The notes under the pieces: generated by a model | Database searches by the model: none | What the model saw: only the letters and a program-made list of their open reading frames with translations | Told to the model about the DNA's origin: nothing | Shown here: positions 34,966 through 44,000 of the stretch, in pieces | Numbering within the stretch: the stretch's first letter is position 1 | How the letters are laid out: each line of letters begins with the position of its first letter | Position numbers and translations under genes: made by a program | Assembly (NCBI GenBank): GCA_017484005.1 | Contig: JAFUTY010000046.1 | Span: forward strand, 1-64,000 | From: Selenomonadaceae bacterium | GTDB taxonomy: Bacteria; Bacillota; Negativicutes; Selenomonadales; Selenomonadaceae | Direction of reading: 5' to 3' | DNA length: 64,000 bases

Positions 34966-36034
34966 ATCGATGATTGAATCTCGATTAAAACGTCTCGAAA
35001 ATTTGCTCGATGAAAAATTTTGCGATGCGATGCTCGTGACAAAAATTCCGAACGTTAGATATTTTTCCAACTTCCGCGGCGATGATTCAATTTTGATCGT
35101 GACTCCAAATCGAAAAATTCTCGTGACAGATTTCAGATATCTCGAGCAGGCAAAATCTCAAACTGATTTTGAAATTGCGCGGCAAGATTCTGGAATTTGG
35201 TCGAGAGTCATTGAAGTTTTGAAAGATCTCAAGCTCGATAAAAAATCGATCGGGATCGAAGGAAAAAATCTCGTCACATATGATTTTCAGCGACTTCAAA
35301 AAAATCTTCCGGAGATGAAACTCGAATCGATATCGCTCGATTCACTTCGATCGATCAAGGATTCCGCGGAAATCGAATTGATTCAGCGAGCATGTGATAT
35401 CGCAGATCGAGCATTCGAGAAAATTTTGGATCATATAAAACCTGGAGTCAGTGAGAATGAAATCGCGGCGAAACTCGAGAACTTCATGCGGCTCGATGGA
35501 TCTGAAAAACTGTCATTTCAAACAATCGTTGCATCTGGAACTCGATCTTCACTTCCGCATGGAATCGCGACTGAAAAATTGATCGAGACTGGCGATTTTG
35601 TCACAATGGATTTTGGCGCGACATTCGATGGATATTGTTCAGATATCACGAGAACAATCGTTGTAGGTCGAGCCAGCGATCGTCAAAAAGAAATTTACAA
35701 ATTGGTTCTCGATGCTCAAACTCAAGCTTTGGAAAAAATTCGAGAGGGAGCATCGGGCAAAGATCCAGATCTATTCGTGCGTCAGATGTTTGGAGATCTT
35801 TCCGAAAATTTTGGGCATGGATTGGGGCATGGAGTTGGGCTTGAGATTCATGAAGAGCCGAGACTTTCAAAACTCAGCCGATGTGCAAAACTCGAGCAAA
35901 ATATGATTGTCACAGATGAGCCGGGGATCTACATCGAAGGATTCGGCGGCGTTCGAATCGAAGATACCACTCGAATCGGAAAAAATTCCGCTGAACCTCT
36001 CACACATTCCCCGAAAAATTTATTGGAAATTTAG
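34958..36034 (+). CDS. Xaa-Pro aminopeptidase (M24 family)
   Basis: 358 residues from ATG 34958, seven bases after GGAGG. The longer open frame upstream only shadows aroQ. A creatinase-like N-domain (1-125) is followed by the pita-bread domain: [17 protein letters not shown] (two metal Asp), [17 protein letters not shown] (metal His), [11 protein letters not shown] and GVRIED (metal Glu). It removes N-terminal residues next to Pro in the cytosol. Its placement just before efp, a factor for polyproline translation, is the common Firmicute order. Confidence 0.94.
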   Translation: MIKSMIESRLKRLENLLDEKFCDAMLVTKIPNVRYFSNFRGDDSILIVTPNRKILVTDFRYLEQAKSQTDFEIARQDSGIWSRVIEVLKDLKLDKKSIGIEGKNLVTYDFQRLQKNLPEMKLESISLDSLRSIKDSAEIELIQRACDIADRAFEKILDHIKPGVSENEIAAKLENFMRLDGSEKLSFQTIVASGTRSSLPHGIATEKLIETGDFVTMDFGATFDGYCSDITRTIVVGRASDRQKEIYKLVLDAQTQALEKIREGASGKDPDLFVRQMFGDLSENFGHGLGHGVGLEIHEEPRLSKLSRCAKLEQNMIVTDEPGIYIEGFGGVRIEDTTRIGKNSAEPLTHSPKNLLEI

Positions 36035-36045
36035 GAGGAAATTTT

Positions 36046-36603
36046 ATGATTTCAAGTACAGATTTTCGCACAGGACTCACAATCGAAATCGACGGCGGAG
36101 CTTGGCAGGTTGTCGAATTCCAGCATGTCAAACCTGGAAAAGGTGCTGCATTCGTTCGCACGAAGATCAAAAATGTCGAGACTGGTGCGGTTGTCGAGCG
36201 CACATTCAATCCGAATGAAAAAATGCCGCCAGCTCGTCTTGATAACCGCAAAATGCAGTATCTCTACGAGTCAGACGGCATGTATGCTTTCATGGACAAC
36301 GAAACTTATGAGCAAATGGAGCTCACGAAGGAGCAGCTCGGCGACGCGCTGAATTATTTGAAGGAAAATATGGAAGTCAGTCTGCAGACTTTCAAAGATC
36401 GAATCATTGGTGTCTCACTTCCGAATGCTGTTGAGCTCAAAGTCACTGAATGTGAGCCGAGCGTTCGCGGCAATACTGCTACTGGTGCGACGAAATTGGC
36501 AACGCTCGAGACTGGATATGTCGTGAGAGTTCCATTATTTATCAATGAAGGCGAAGTTTTGAGAATCGATACTCGCACCGGAAATTATATTGAGCGCGCA
36601 TAA
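36046..36603 (+). CDS. efp: Translation elongation factor P
   Basis: 185 residues, three OB-like beta domains. The N-terminal KOW-like domain carries the loop [10 protein letters not shown], with Lys32 at the tip, the residue modified in other bacteria. The end [17 protein letters not shown] is typical. It relieves ribosome stalling at polyproline. AGGAGG precedes ATG 36046. Its last 14 bases overlap the start of a GT2 glycosyltransferase gene. Confidence 0.97.
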   Translation: MISSTDFRTGLTIEIDGGAWQVVEFQHVKPGKGAAFVRTKIKNVETGAVVERTFNPNEKMPPARLDNRKMQYLYESDGMYAFMDNETYEQMELTKEQLGDALNYLKENMEVSLQTFKDRIIGVSLPNAVELKVTECEPSVRGNTATGATKLATLETGYVVRVPLFINEGEVLRIDTRTGNYIERA

Positions 36604-37600
36604 ATCACTCGTCTCGATTCTGATTCCGACGTTCAATCAGCCGGAATTTTTTCGACAGGCGTTAGAATCAGCGTTGAATCAAACTTACAAAAACATCGAG
36701 ATTCTAGTCAGTGACGATTCGACAGATGATCGCGTTGAAAAAATCGCTTCCGAATATAAAGATCGAATTCGATTCTTCAAGCATGCCAATTCATACACTG
36801 ACGAGCCGATTGCGTCTCGAACTGGAATCAATCTCGAATTTTTATTGAAAGAATCTCGCGGCGAATTCATCAACGTTCTATATCATGACGATTTGATTTA
36901 TCCGGAAAAGATTTCAAAGATGATCAAATTTTTCAAGAAAGATCGTCGCGTTGGAGTTGTAGCGAGCATGCGAGATTTCATCGATCGCGACGGAAATATT
37001 ATCGAGGATAACGAGGGAAAATCCTCGGCAGATACTCCAGGGCGATTTGTTTTCATGGATTCTGACGCGGCTGGTCGAGAATTGTTGACAGTCGGCGGAA
37101 ATTTCATCGGCGAACTCACAACAGTTTTGATTCGTCGCGAGGATTTTTTCCACAAGAATCTCAAAAAATTTTCCGCGTCATATTTCCATGGCGTGAAAGA
37201 TCATTGCATGTATGATGTGCCAACTTATCTCGAGATTTTTTCGAGAGGCAAAGGCTTGATTTTCATGTCTGACACATTGAGCGCGTTCAGACGTCATAAA
37301 TCTCAAAATACAAGCGATGGCGAGACTCGATTATTAATGTTGCTCGATTATCTAGCATTCATCGCGAAATCTTATCGAGAGAATCTGTTTTTGCATTCTG
37401 AAACGGATTTATCGAACGCGTTTCGAGGATGGAATCAACTTGCCGCAAAAATTTTATCAGACACCGAATCAGTTCCGCCCGAATCCAAAAATCTGATCGA
37501 GCTATTGATTCGAGCTTTGGATTCAATCACCAAACAAAATTTAAAGTTGACGATTGAAATTGCATTCGAGTGGATCAATTCAAATTCTCCGATCCGTTGA
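36590..37600 (+). CDS. Family 2 glycosyltransferase
   Basis: 336 residues. [20 protein letters not shown] opens the GT-A fold; [10 protein letters not shown] and [11 protein letters not shown] hold the nucleotide-sugar and metal-binding acidic residues. No membrane segments are seen, so it is a soluble transferase, perhaps for protein or surface glycans. The TTG start lies inside efp and has only a weak SD (GGAAA), so translation may depend on efp. The C-terminal 100 residues are helical. Donor and acceptor are unknown. Confidence 0.88.
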   Translation: MSAHKSLVSILIPTFNQPEFFRQALESALNQTYKNIEILVSDDSTDDRVEKIASEYKDRIRFFKHANSYTDEPIASRTGINLEFLLKESRGEFINVLYHDDLIYPEKISKMIKFFKKDRRVGVVASMRDFIDRDGNIIEDNEGKSSADTPGRFVFMDSDAAGRELLTVGGNFIGELTTVLIRREDFFHKNLKKFSASYFHGVKDHCMYDVPTYLEIFSRGKGLIFMSDTLSAFRRHKSQNTSDGETRLLMLLDYLAFIAKSYRENLFLHSETDLSNAFRGWNQLAAKILSDTESVPPESKNLIELLIRALDSITKQNLKLTIEIAFEWINSNSPIR

Positions 37601-37629
37601 GATTCAAACTCTCGATGGATCTTTTTTTT
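37591..37629 (+). terminator. Terminator overlapping the GT2 gene end
   Basis: 12-bp stem GATCCGTTGAGA (37591-37602) with TCTCGATGGATC (37610-37621), two G-T pairs, then T8. The GT2 stop (37598-37600) is in the left arm. Confidence 0.88.
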
Positions 37630-37634
37630 GTTCG

Positions 37635-37672
37635 GAAATTTATACTCAAATTCGAGATCGAGTATAAATTTC
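37635..37672. promoter_or_regulatory. 13-bp perfect inverted repeat, possible operator
   Basis: GAAATTTATACTC (37635-37647) and GAGTATAAATTTC (37660-37672) around a 12-base centre. Each arm contains TATACT in opposite orientation. It lies 109 bases before the Asp23 gene in a 180-base spacer. No T tract follows, so it is not a terminator. Confidence 0.5.
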
Positions 37673-37780
37673 GTTCGGAATTAAAAATTCGCAGCGGATC
37701 TTTTTTATTGCAGGAAAAATTTCTCACGCGACGAAATCTCTAGACAAATTCCAAGAAAATTTTTCAGAGGAGGATTTATT

Positions 37781-38182
37781 ATGGATAACGAAAATGCTCT
37801 CGCATCCCAAGAGACTAAACTCGGCTCGATTAAAATTGCAGACGAAGTTGTCTCAATCATCGCTGGACTTGCCGCTATCGAAATCGAAGGAATCGCTGGA
37901 ATGAGCGGCGGAGTTGTCGGCGGAATCGCTGAAATGCTCGGTCGCAAAAATTTCGCTAAAGGTGTCAAAGTCGAAGTCGGCGAACGTGAAGCTGCTGTCG
38001 ATCTTTTCATCATCGTCAAATACGGCGCAAGAATTCCTGATATCGCGCTCGATGCTCAAGAAAATGTCAAGCAGGCTATCGAAAAAATGACTGGACTTTC
38101 TGTCGTCGAAGTCAATGTTCATGTCCAAGGCGTCGGTTTCCCTGACGACGAAGAAAAAGAAGAAGAATCTCGCGTCCATTGA
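37781..38182 (+). CDS. Asp23/Gls24 family envelope stress protein
   Basis: 133 residues. GSIKIADEVVSIIAGLAAIE and VDLFIIVKYGARIPDIALDA are family core strands, and VVEVNVHVQGVGFP closes the domain; the tail is acidic. In Gram-positive bacteria Asp23 is tethered to the membrane by AmaP, and the amaP gene follows here. AGAGGAGG precedes the ATG. It probably heads the unit 37781-39589. No clear promoter was found. Confidence 0.93.
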   Translation: MDNENALASQETKLGSIKIADEVVSIIAGLAAIEIEGIAGMSGGVVGGIAEMLGRKNFAKGVKVEVGEREAAVDLFIIVKYGARIPDIALDAQENVKQAIEKMTGLSVVEVNVHVQGVGFPDDEEKEEESRVH

Positions 38183-38241
38183 TCTATCTTAACTGTTTCA
38201 AAATTTCACAGACAAATTTCGAACGAGAGGGGTGACAAATT

Positions 38242-38808
38242 TTGGGAGTGATGAACCGAATTCTGTTACTCCTCTTTTCGATTATAATCCTCACTGCCGC
38301 AGGAATTTGCACGGCTGTATTTCTCCATGCTTTCCCCGATAAAGTTTGGAACGATCAACTTCAGATGCTCCTTTCGCGAAAAGAAACTCTAGTTGCACTT
38401 CTGATGCTCTGTATCGTTTCGCTTCATATGATCGGCGTTGCACTCTCAACTTCAGACGATGGAACTCAAGCGACTTCGATTCATGAAGAAATGATCGTCG
38501 CAAAAACTCCAACCGGCTCGATTTGCGTTTCGATGGCAGCGATTAAACATCTATCGGAACGCGTTTCGAAAACTATTGCTGGCGTTAGAGATTCAAGAGC
38601 GTCAATCTCTCGAAACGATAAGGATCAGCTCCATATTAAGTTGACTCTGTTTGTCGCGCAGGGAATCGATGCAACTATCGTCAGTCAAAACGTCGCGAAG
38701 GAAATTCAAAGCGCAATTCAAACTTCACTGCAAATCAGAGATATCCCGATTGATGTCTTTATAAAAAATATTTCCAACGAGCGAATCGATGAGCGCCGCG
38801 TTGTTTGA
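38242..38808 (+). CDS. amaP: Alkaline shock response membrane anchor protein AmaP
   Basis: 188 residues from TTG 38242, after GAGAGGGGTG. Two membrane helices at about 5-27 and 45-67 form an N-terminal hairpin, and the rest is an Asp23-like domain (ISVSMAAIKHL-like start, VSQNVAKEIQSAIQ). It anchors Asp23-type protein to the membrane. A second possible start is ATG 38251. Confidence 0.88.
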   Translation: MGVMNRILLLLFSIIILTAAGICTAVFLHAFPDKVWNDQLQMLLSRKETLVALLMLCIVSLHMIGVALSTSDDGTQATSIHEEMIVAKTPTGSICVSMAAIKHLSERVSKTIAGVRDSRASISRNDKDQLHIKLTLFVAQGIDATIVSQNVAKEIQSAIQTSLQIRDIPIDVFIKNISNERIDERRVV

Positions 38809-38828
38809 AATCGAGAGGAGCTGTTTTC

Positions 38829-39080
38829 ATGTTGAATGATGTGACAGGATTTCTCTCCAGCGCGTTTGAAACTCATCGCGGGCGGAAAATTGGATTCATT
38901 GTCGGAGCTCTTTTTGGACTCTCCATTATATTTCTTGGATTTTTTAAAACCATGTTTATTTTGATCTGTGGTGTGTTTGGACTTTTAATCGGCGCGAAAT
39001 TGGATGATCACGATGAATTGGTCGATCATACAATTTCATTCCTCGATAAAATTCTTCCGCGGAAGTTTCAGCGTTGGTGA
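38829..39080 (+). CDS. DUF2273 small membrane protein
   Basis: 83 residues from ATG 38829, preceded by GAGAGGAG; an in-frame upstream TTG at 38805 is rejected. GRKIGFIVGALFGLSIIFLG and a second hydrophobic helix to about 60 form a hairpin. It is a constant companion of Asp23-AmaP operons, with an unknown biochemical role. Confidence 0.87.
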   Translation: MLNDVTGFLSSAFETHRGRKIGFIVGALFGLSIIFLGFFKTMFILICGVFGLLIGAKLDDHDELVDHTISFLDKILPRKFQRW

Positions 39081-39085
39081 CTGCG

Positions 39086-39589
39086 ATGAAAAAAATTGAT
39101 TCACAATTCCTTCGTGATAAAAGTTATGCGCGTCAAATTGCATTTCAAGCATTGTTTCAGCTCGATTTCAATCATGAATCAATCGACGCGGAAGATGATC
39201 CTCAAGCGCGGGCTATCGAAATGGCAATCAATGAATCTGAAAATTTCAATGAGGATTTTCGAGATTACATCGAGCGGACTGTCAGAGGTACAGTGAAATT
39301 TCAAAAAGAAATCGACGAGCAAATCAATAAATTTTCAACCGGCTGGAATATTCGACGAATGACTTCAGTCGATCGCAATTTGATTCGGCTCGCAATTTAT
39401 GAAATGAAATTCGCGGAAAAACCTATCCCGCATGGAGCTGTCATCAATGAAGTTGTAGAGCTCGCCAAAATTTTTGGATCGGATGAATCTCCCAAATTCG
39501 TCAATGGACTTCTAGGAGCTTTCTCTCGAGACGGTCAGCCTCGCGAGAAAAAATCTAAAACTAAATCTGAAAAGCAAAGTCAGACGTGA
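39086..39589 (+). CDS. nusB: Transcription antitermination factor NusB
   Basis: 167 residues from ATG 39086 (GGTG six bases before). RQIAFQALFQLDFN begins the helical domain, and TSVDRNLIRLAIYEM, PHGAVINEVVELAKIFG and FVNGLLGAF end it. It binds boxA RNA with NusE in rRNA antitermination. The basic tail (EKKSKTKSEKQSQ) is longer than usual. The terminator overlaps its stop. Confidence 0.95.
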   Translation: MKKIDSQFLRDKSYARQIAFQALFQLDFNHESIDAEDDPQARAIEMAINESENFNEDFRDYIERTVRGTVKFQKEIDEQINKFSTGWNIRRMTSVDRNLIRLAIYEMKFAEKPIPHGAVINEVVELAKIFGSDESPKFVNGLLGAFSRDGQPREKKSKTKSEKQSQT

Positions 39590-39609
39590 TGGGTCTGGCT
39601 TTCTTTTTT
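39578..39609 (+). terminator. Terminator overlapping the nusB end
   Basis: AGTCAGAC (39578-39585) and GTCTGGCT (39593-39600), 8 bp with one G-T pair, then TTC and T7. The nusB stop is in the loop. Confidence 0.8.
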
Positions 39610-39626
39610 TGAAGGGGCGATCGAGT

Positions 39627-40514
39627 ATGAATGAAAAAATCAAAGCGACAATGGATCGACGCAAAAAGATCGTTGATGACGCAATTCTCGAAATGATCGA
39701 TCGCGAGTCGTCACTGCATAATAAACTCGCTGAATCGATGCGCTATTCGCTGTCAACCGGCGGAAAAAGATTGAGACCGATTCTGTTGATGGCGGCGGCA
39801 GATTCACTCGGAATCGATGGAGAAAAATTTCTGACAACTGCAATAGCAATCGAGATGATTCACACATATTCATTAATCCATGACGATCTCCCCGCTATGG
39901 ATGATGATGATTATAGACGCGGACAGTTGACGAATCATAAGATTTATGGAGATGCATTGGCAATTTTAGCTGGCGATGCACTTCAATCTCTAGCATTCGA
40001 AATTTTAACACGTGAAAAGAATGCAGCTGATTCGCAGAAACTTTCAGTCATCAAAGAAATTTCTCATGCGATTGGAATGTGTGGAATGGTTGGAGGACAG
40101 GCAATCGATCTTGACGCGGAAGGAAAGCACATCGATCTCAAAACGCTAAAAAAAATGCATCTTGGAAAGACTGGAGCATTATTCACGGCGGCAATTCGAT
40201 CTGGAGCAATTTTGGCAAATGCAAATCCAGATCAGCTCGAATCTCTCACGACTTACGCGAAAAATTACGGCTTGGCATTCCAAATCACAGACGACATCCT
40301 CGATATAACTGGCGACGAATCAGAACTCGGCAAACCAATCGGCTCGGATCTTCGAAATTTGAAATCGACTTACGTGACGTTGACATCTCTAAGCGAAGCG
40401 AAAAAATTGGCTAAAGAATCGAGTGACAACGCTATCAAATCGCTCGAAAATTTTGGATCGGAAGCAGATTTTCTTCGTGAACTCGCAATTTTTCAAGTTG
40501 AGAGAAAGAAATGA
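39627..40514 (+). CDS. ispA: Farnesyl diphosphate synthase (polyprenyl synthetase)
   Basis: 295 residues from ATG 39627, nine bases after AAGGGG. GGKRLRPILLM, LIHDDLPAMDDDDYRRG (first Asp-rich motif) and ITDDILDITGDESELGKP (second) are present. The two residues inserted in the first motif are typical of bacterial FPP synthases. It supplies C15 for undecaprenyl and other prenyl lipids. The usual xseA-xseB pair upstream is missing. Four-base overlap with dxs. Confidence 0.95.
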   Translation: MNEKIKATMDRRKKIVDDAILEMIDRESSLHNKLAESMRYSLSTGGKRLRPILLMAAADSLGIDGEKFLTTAIAIEMIHTYSLIHDDLPAMDDDDYRRGQLTNHKIYGDALAILAGDALQSLAFEILTREKNAADSQKLSVIKEISHAIGMCGMVGGQAIDLDAEGKHIDLKTLKKMHLGKTGALFTAAIRSGAILANANPDQLESLTTYAKNYGLAFQITDDILDITGDESELGKPIGSDLRNLKSTYVTLTSLSEAKKLAKESSDNAIKSLENFGSEADFLRELAIFQVERKK

Positions 40515-42403
40515 TGATTCTCGACAAAATTTCCACACCGAACGATCTTCATCAATTGACGCTCGAGCAACTGATTCAATTAGCAACAGAAGTTCGCGAA
40601 TTAATCGTCGAGACAGTTTCAAAAAATGGAGGACATCTTGCATCGAGTCTCGGAACGGTCGAATTGACTCTCGCGCTGTTTTCGATTTTCAATTTCGATC
40701 GACCGAACGATCCCGATCAAATTGTCTGGGATGTTGGACATCAGGCATATGCTCACAAAATTTTAACAGGACGAAGAGATCAATTTCACACGTTGCGGCA
40801 GTTTCATGGAATTTCGGGATTTCCACGGCGGGCGGAATCAACTTACGATGCCTTTGGAGTTGGACATGCAAGCACATCAATCAGCGCGGCGTTGGGATTA
40901 TGTTTAGCGAAGAAGTTGCAGCATAAAATCGGTCGAGTGTTTGCAGTTCTCGGCGATGGAGCATTGACAGGCGGCGAATCTTACGAGGCGTTGAATCATG
41001 CGGGAGATCTTCATGCAAATTTGATCGTGATTTTGAATGATAACGAGATGTCAATCGCCAAAAATGTTGGTGCAGTTTCAGAAACTCTTTCGCGATTCAG
41101 AATCAATCCTCGATATCAGCGTGCGAAAAGAGATCTTGAGCGGCTCGTTCGAAGTGTTCCAGGAATTGGAGATCAGCTTTGGAATACTGCAAACACAATC
41201 AAAGATGGAATGAGACTCGCACTGTTACCTCCAGGCGCGATTTTCGAAATCATTGGATTCAAATACATCGGTCCAATCGATGGCAACGATCTTTCGCAAT
41301 TGATGGAAGTCTTTTCATTAGTCAAAGAGCTCGATGGTCCAATTCTGATTCACGTTCACACCAAAAAAGGTCGAGGATATTCTCCCGCGGAAAAATCTCC
41401 GGAGAATTTTCATGGAGTCGGCAAATTCAATCCTGAAACTGGAGAGATTTTCAAAAAGCCATGCGCCAAGACTTTCACTCAAATTTTCAGCGAAACGATA
41501 ATCGACTGCGCGGGAATGCATGAAGATGTCTGTGCGATAACTGCCGCGATGCCGTCTGGAACTGGATTAACTGATTTCGCCAAAAAATTTCCAGAACGAT
41601 TTTTCGATGTTGGAATCGCGGAAGAACATGCAGTCACGCTCGCCGCAGGATTAGCAGCTGGTGGAATGCATCCAGTTTTAGCGATCTATTCAACATTTTT
41701 GCAGCGCGGATTTGATCAAATTATCCATGACGTCTGTCTTCAAAATTTGCCAGTGATTTTTTGCATCGATCGGGCGGGATTAGTCGGCGAGGATGGTGCA
41801 ACTCACCATGGAACTTTCGATTTGTCATTTCTGCGCGAGATTCCAAATATGAATGTGCTCGCGCCGAAAGATGGTGAGGAATTGCGACGAATGATTTTCG
41901 CGGCAGTCGATAGAAGAGCTCCAGTCGCGATTCGATATCCAAAGGGCTCGAGTGATTTTGGATTTCGAAGTGAAGAGCCGATTCATTGGGGAAAATCGGA
42001 AATCGTTTTTGAATCGGAAGTTGAATCTGAAAATCAAATCGCGATTTTTGCAATTGGTTCAATGGTTAAAAATTCAATCGATGCGGCTCGAATTTTGGAA
42101 TCTGAAGGATTTTCCGCAACAGTTATCAACATGCGATTTTTGAAACCGATCGATCGAGAAATGATTCTTCAACAGGCAAGCTCAATCAAAAAGCTCGTGA
42201 CGGTCGAGGAGAATGTATTGGCGGGAGGATTAGGCTCAGCAGTTGCAGAAATTCTTGACGATGCTAAATTATCTCGAAGAATCTTGCGAATTGGGATTCC
42301 AGATGAATTTGTGACTCACGGATCTCGTGATCAATTGTTGGATTTGGTAGGATTGACGCCGGAAAAGATCGCTCGGAGAATTTTAGATGAAACAGCGAAT
42401 TGA
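40511..42403 (+). CDS. dxs: 1-deoxy-D-xylulose-5-phosphate synthase
   Basis: 630-residue thiamin diphosphate enzyme, first step of the MEP isoprenoid pathway. GHQAYAHKILTGRRDQF, GDGALTGGESYEALNHAG with NDNEMSIAKNVGA (ThDP/Mg) and EEHAVTLAAGLA (catalytic Glu) are clear. KGRGYSPAE and RYPKGSSDF are further markers. Overlaps ispA and tlyA, so ispA-dxs-tlyA-nadK form one unit. Confidence 0.97.
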   Translation: MMILDKISTPNDLHQLTLEQLIQLATEVRELIVETVSKNGGHLASSLGTVELTLALFSIFNFDRPNDPDQIVWDVGHQAYAHKILTGRRDQFHTLRQFHGISGFPRRAESTYDAFGVGHASTSISAALGLCLAKKLQHKIGRVFAVLGDGALTGGESYEALNHAGDLHANLIVILNDNEMSIAKNVGAVSETLSRFRINPRYQRAKRDLERLVRSVPGIGDQLWNTANTIKDGMRLALLPPGAIFEIIGFKYIGPIDGNDLSQLMEVFSLVKELDGPILIHVHTKKGRGYSPAEKSPENFHGVGKFNPETGEIFKKPCAKTFTQIFSETIIDCAGMHEDVCAITAAMPSGTGLTDFAKKFPERFFDVGIAEEHAVTLAAGLAAGGMHPVLAIYSTFLQRGFDQIIHDVCLQNLPVIFCIDRAGLVGEDGATHHGTFDLSFLREIPNMNVLAPKDGEELRRMIFAAVDRRAPVAIRYPKGSSDFGFRSEEPIHWGKSEIVFESEVESENQIAIFAIGSMVKNSIDAARILESEGFSATVINMRFLKPIDREMILQQASSIKKLVTVEENVLAGGLGSAVAEILDDAKLSRRILRIGIPDEFVTHGSRDQLLDLVGLTPEKIARRILDETAN

Positions 42404-43106
42404 TCTTTTATTGAAGGAAATTTGCGGAAGTCGAAGTCGAGCGCAGTTGAGAATTCAAGCCGGAGATGTTTTTGTCGATGGAATTCGAATCGAGAAATCG
42501 AGCGAGCTTGTCGATTCCGAATCGAAAATCGAATTGCGCGGAGAATCTTTGCCATTCGTAAGTCGCGGAGGATTGAAACTTCAGCATGCGATCGAGAAAT
42601 TCCAAATCGATCTCACAGACAGAATCGCGCTCGATATTGGTGCATCGACTGGCGGATTTACCGATTGCATGCTTCAAAATGGAGCTCGAAAAGTTTTTGC
42701 GATCGATGTTGGGACGAATCAACTAGATCCAAAATTGCGAAATGATCCGCGAGTTGAATCGATTGAGAATCAAAATTTCAGATATATCGAGCCGGAGATT
42801 TTTCATGGCGAGCGAATCGATTTCATCGCGATTGATGTCTCATTCATTTCTCTCGAAAAAATCCTTCCGAGAGTTGTCGAGTTTGAATCTGAAATCGTTG
42901 CATTGATCAAGCCGCAGTTTGAAGTTGGCAAAAAATTTCTAAGTAAAAAGGGAATCGTGAAAGATCCGAACGTCAGAAAAAAATCTGTCGAGCATATTGA
43001 AAATTTTGCGAGAGATTTAGGATTTAAAATTCTCGGAACGATAGAATCTCCAATTCTCGGCGGCGATGGAAATCTTGAATTTTTAATTCATATTTGGAGG
43101 CGTTAG
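42387..43106 (+). CDS. tlyA: TlyA family rRNA 2'-O-methyltransferase
   Basis: 239 residues: N-terminal S4 RNA-binding domain (MKQRIDLLLKEICGSRSRAQ), then an FtsJ-like Rossmann domain with LDIGASTGGFTDCML (SAM site) and LIKPQFEVGKKF. It methylates ribose in rRNA; haemolysin annotations are historical. Start lies inside dxs; stop abuts the nadK ATG. Confidence 0.95.
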   Translation: MKQRIDLLLKEICGSRSRAQLRIQAGDVFVDGIRIEKSSELVDSESKIELRGESLPFVSRGGLKLQHAIEKFQIDLTDRIALDIGASTGGFTDCMLQNGARKVFAIDVGTNQLDPKLRNDPRVESIENQNFRYIEPEIFHGERIDFIAIDVSFISLEKILPRVVEFESEIVALIKPQFEVGKKFLSKKGIVKDPNVRKKSVEHIENFARDLGFKILGTIESPILGGDGNLEFLIHIWRR

Positions 43107-43946
43107 ATGATTCGAATCGCAGTTTTTCCAAACAAAGGCAAATCGAAATCGCGCGAAATTCTCGAGCGAATAATAAAATTCTGTTGCGGCAAGAATATTC
43201 AATTGATCTTGACGCGTGAGGATGCAAATTTCTTTCATCATCCGGAACTGTATTGCGAATCGCAGATCGATTTGGCGTTGTCAATCGGCGGCGATGGAAC
43301 TCTTCTGAGCGTGATTCGAACATTCGTCGAGCAGTCAATTCCAGTTTGCGGAATTAATCTCGGAACGCTCGGATTTTTAGCAGACATCGAGACTCACGAA
43401 TTGGAATCTCGGCTCGAAAAAATTTTGAACAGTGATTTTCGAATCGAGAAGCGATTGTTGATTTCAGCTTTTGTCAGACATGAAAAAAATCCCGAAGAGA
43501 AAATTCTCCTCGGGAATGCAATTAATGATATCGTCGTGACAAAAAGCGGCGTCGCTCGAATGTTGAAAATCGATCTTGGAATTGATGGAACTCATCTCGT
43601 CAAATGTCAAGCCGATGGAATCATTGTCTCAACTCCAACTGGCTCGACAGCATATTCACTCAGTGCGGGCGGTCCAATCATGAATTCGAACATTCGAGCA
43701 TTGCTGTTGACTCCGATTTGCGCTCATACATTTCAACTTCGTCCGATGGTTTTGAACGAGCATGACATCGTGAGTATCAAGGTTGAAGCTGGTCCTCGAG
43801 AGATTCTGGTGACTTTTGACGGGCAGCAGAGTTCCGCGATTGAAGTCGGCGATGAATTGATTGTTGAGCGAGCCGAGACAGCTGCAAAAATAATTCGATT
43901 CGAAGATAAAGATTTTTATAGCGTCCTCAAAACAAAACTTTTATGA
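43107..43946 (+). CDS. nadK: NAD kinase
   Basis: 279 residues. SIGGDGTLLSVIRTF is the GGDGT motif with the catalytic Asp, and SAYSLSAGGPIM near residue 180 completes the active site. It makes NADP from NAD and ATP. Starts directly after the tlyA stop. Confidence 0.96.
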   Translation: MIRIAVFPNKGKSKSREILERIIKFCCGKNIQLILTREDANFFHHPELYCESQIDLALSIGGDGTLLSVIRTFVEQSIPVCGINLGTLGFLADIETHELESRLEKILNSDFRIEKRLLISAFVRHEKNPEEKILLGNAINDIVVTKSGVARMLKIDLGIDGTHLVKCQADGIIVSTPTGSTAYSLSAGGPIMNSNIRALLLTPICAHTFQLRPMVLNEHDIVSIKVEAGPREILVTFDGQQSSAIEVGDELIVERAETAAKIIRFEDKDFYSVLKTKLL

Positions 43947-43948
43947 TC

Positions 43949-43983
43949 TCCCGACGGATGAAAAATCTGTCGGGAATTTTTTT
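43949..43983 (+). terminator. Terminator after nadK
   Basis: TCCCGACGGAT (43949-43959) and ATCTGTCGGGA (43965-43975), 11 bp with one G-T pair, then a T run. Confidence 0.87.
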
Positions 43984-44000
43984 GTTTGTGGAGGAATTTC

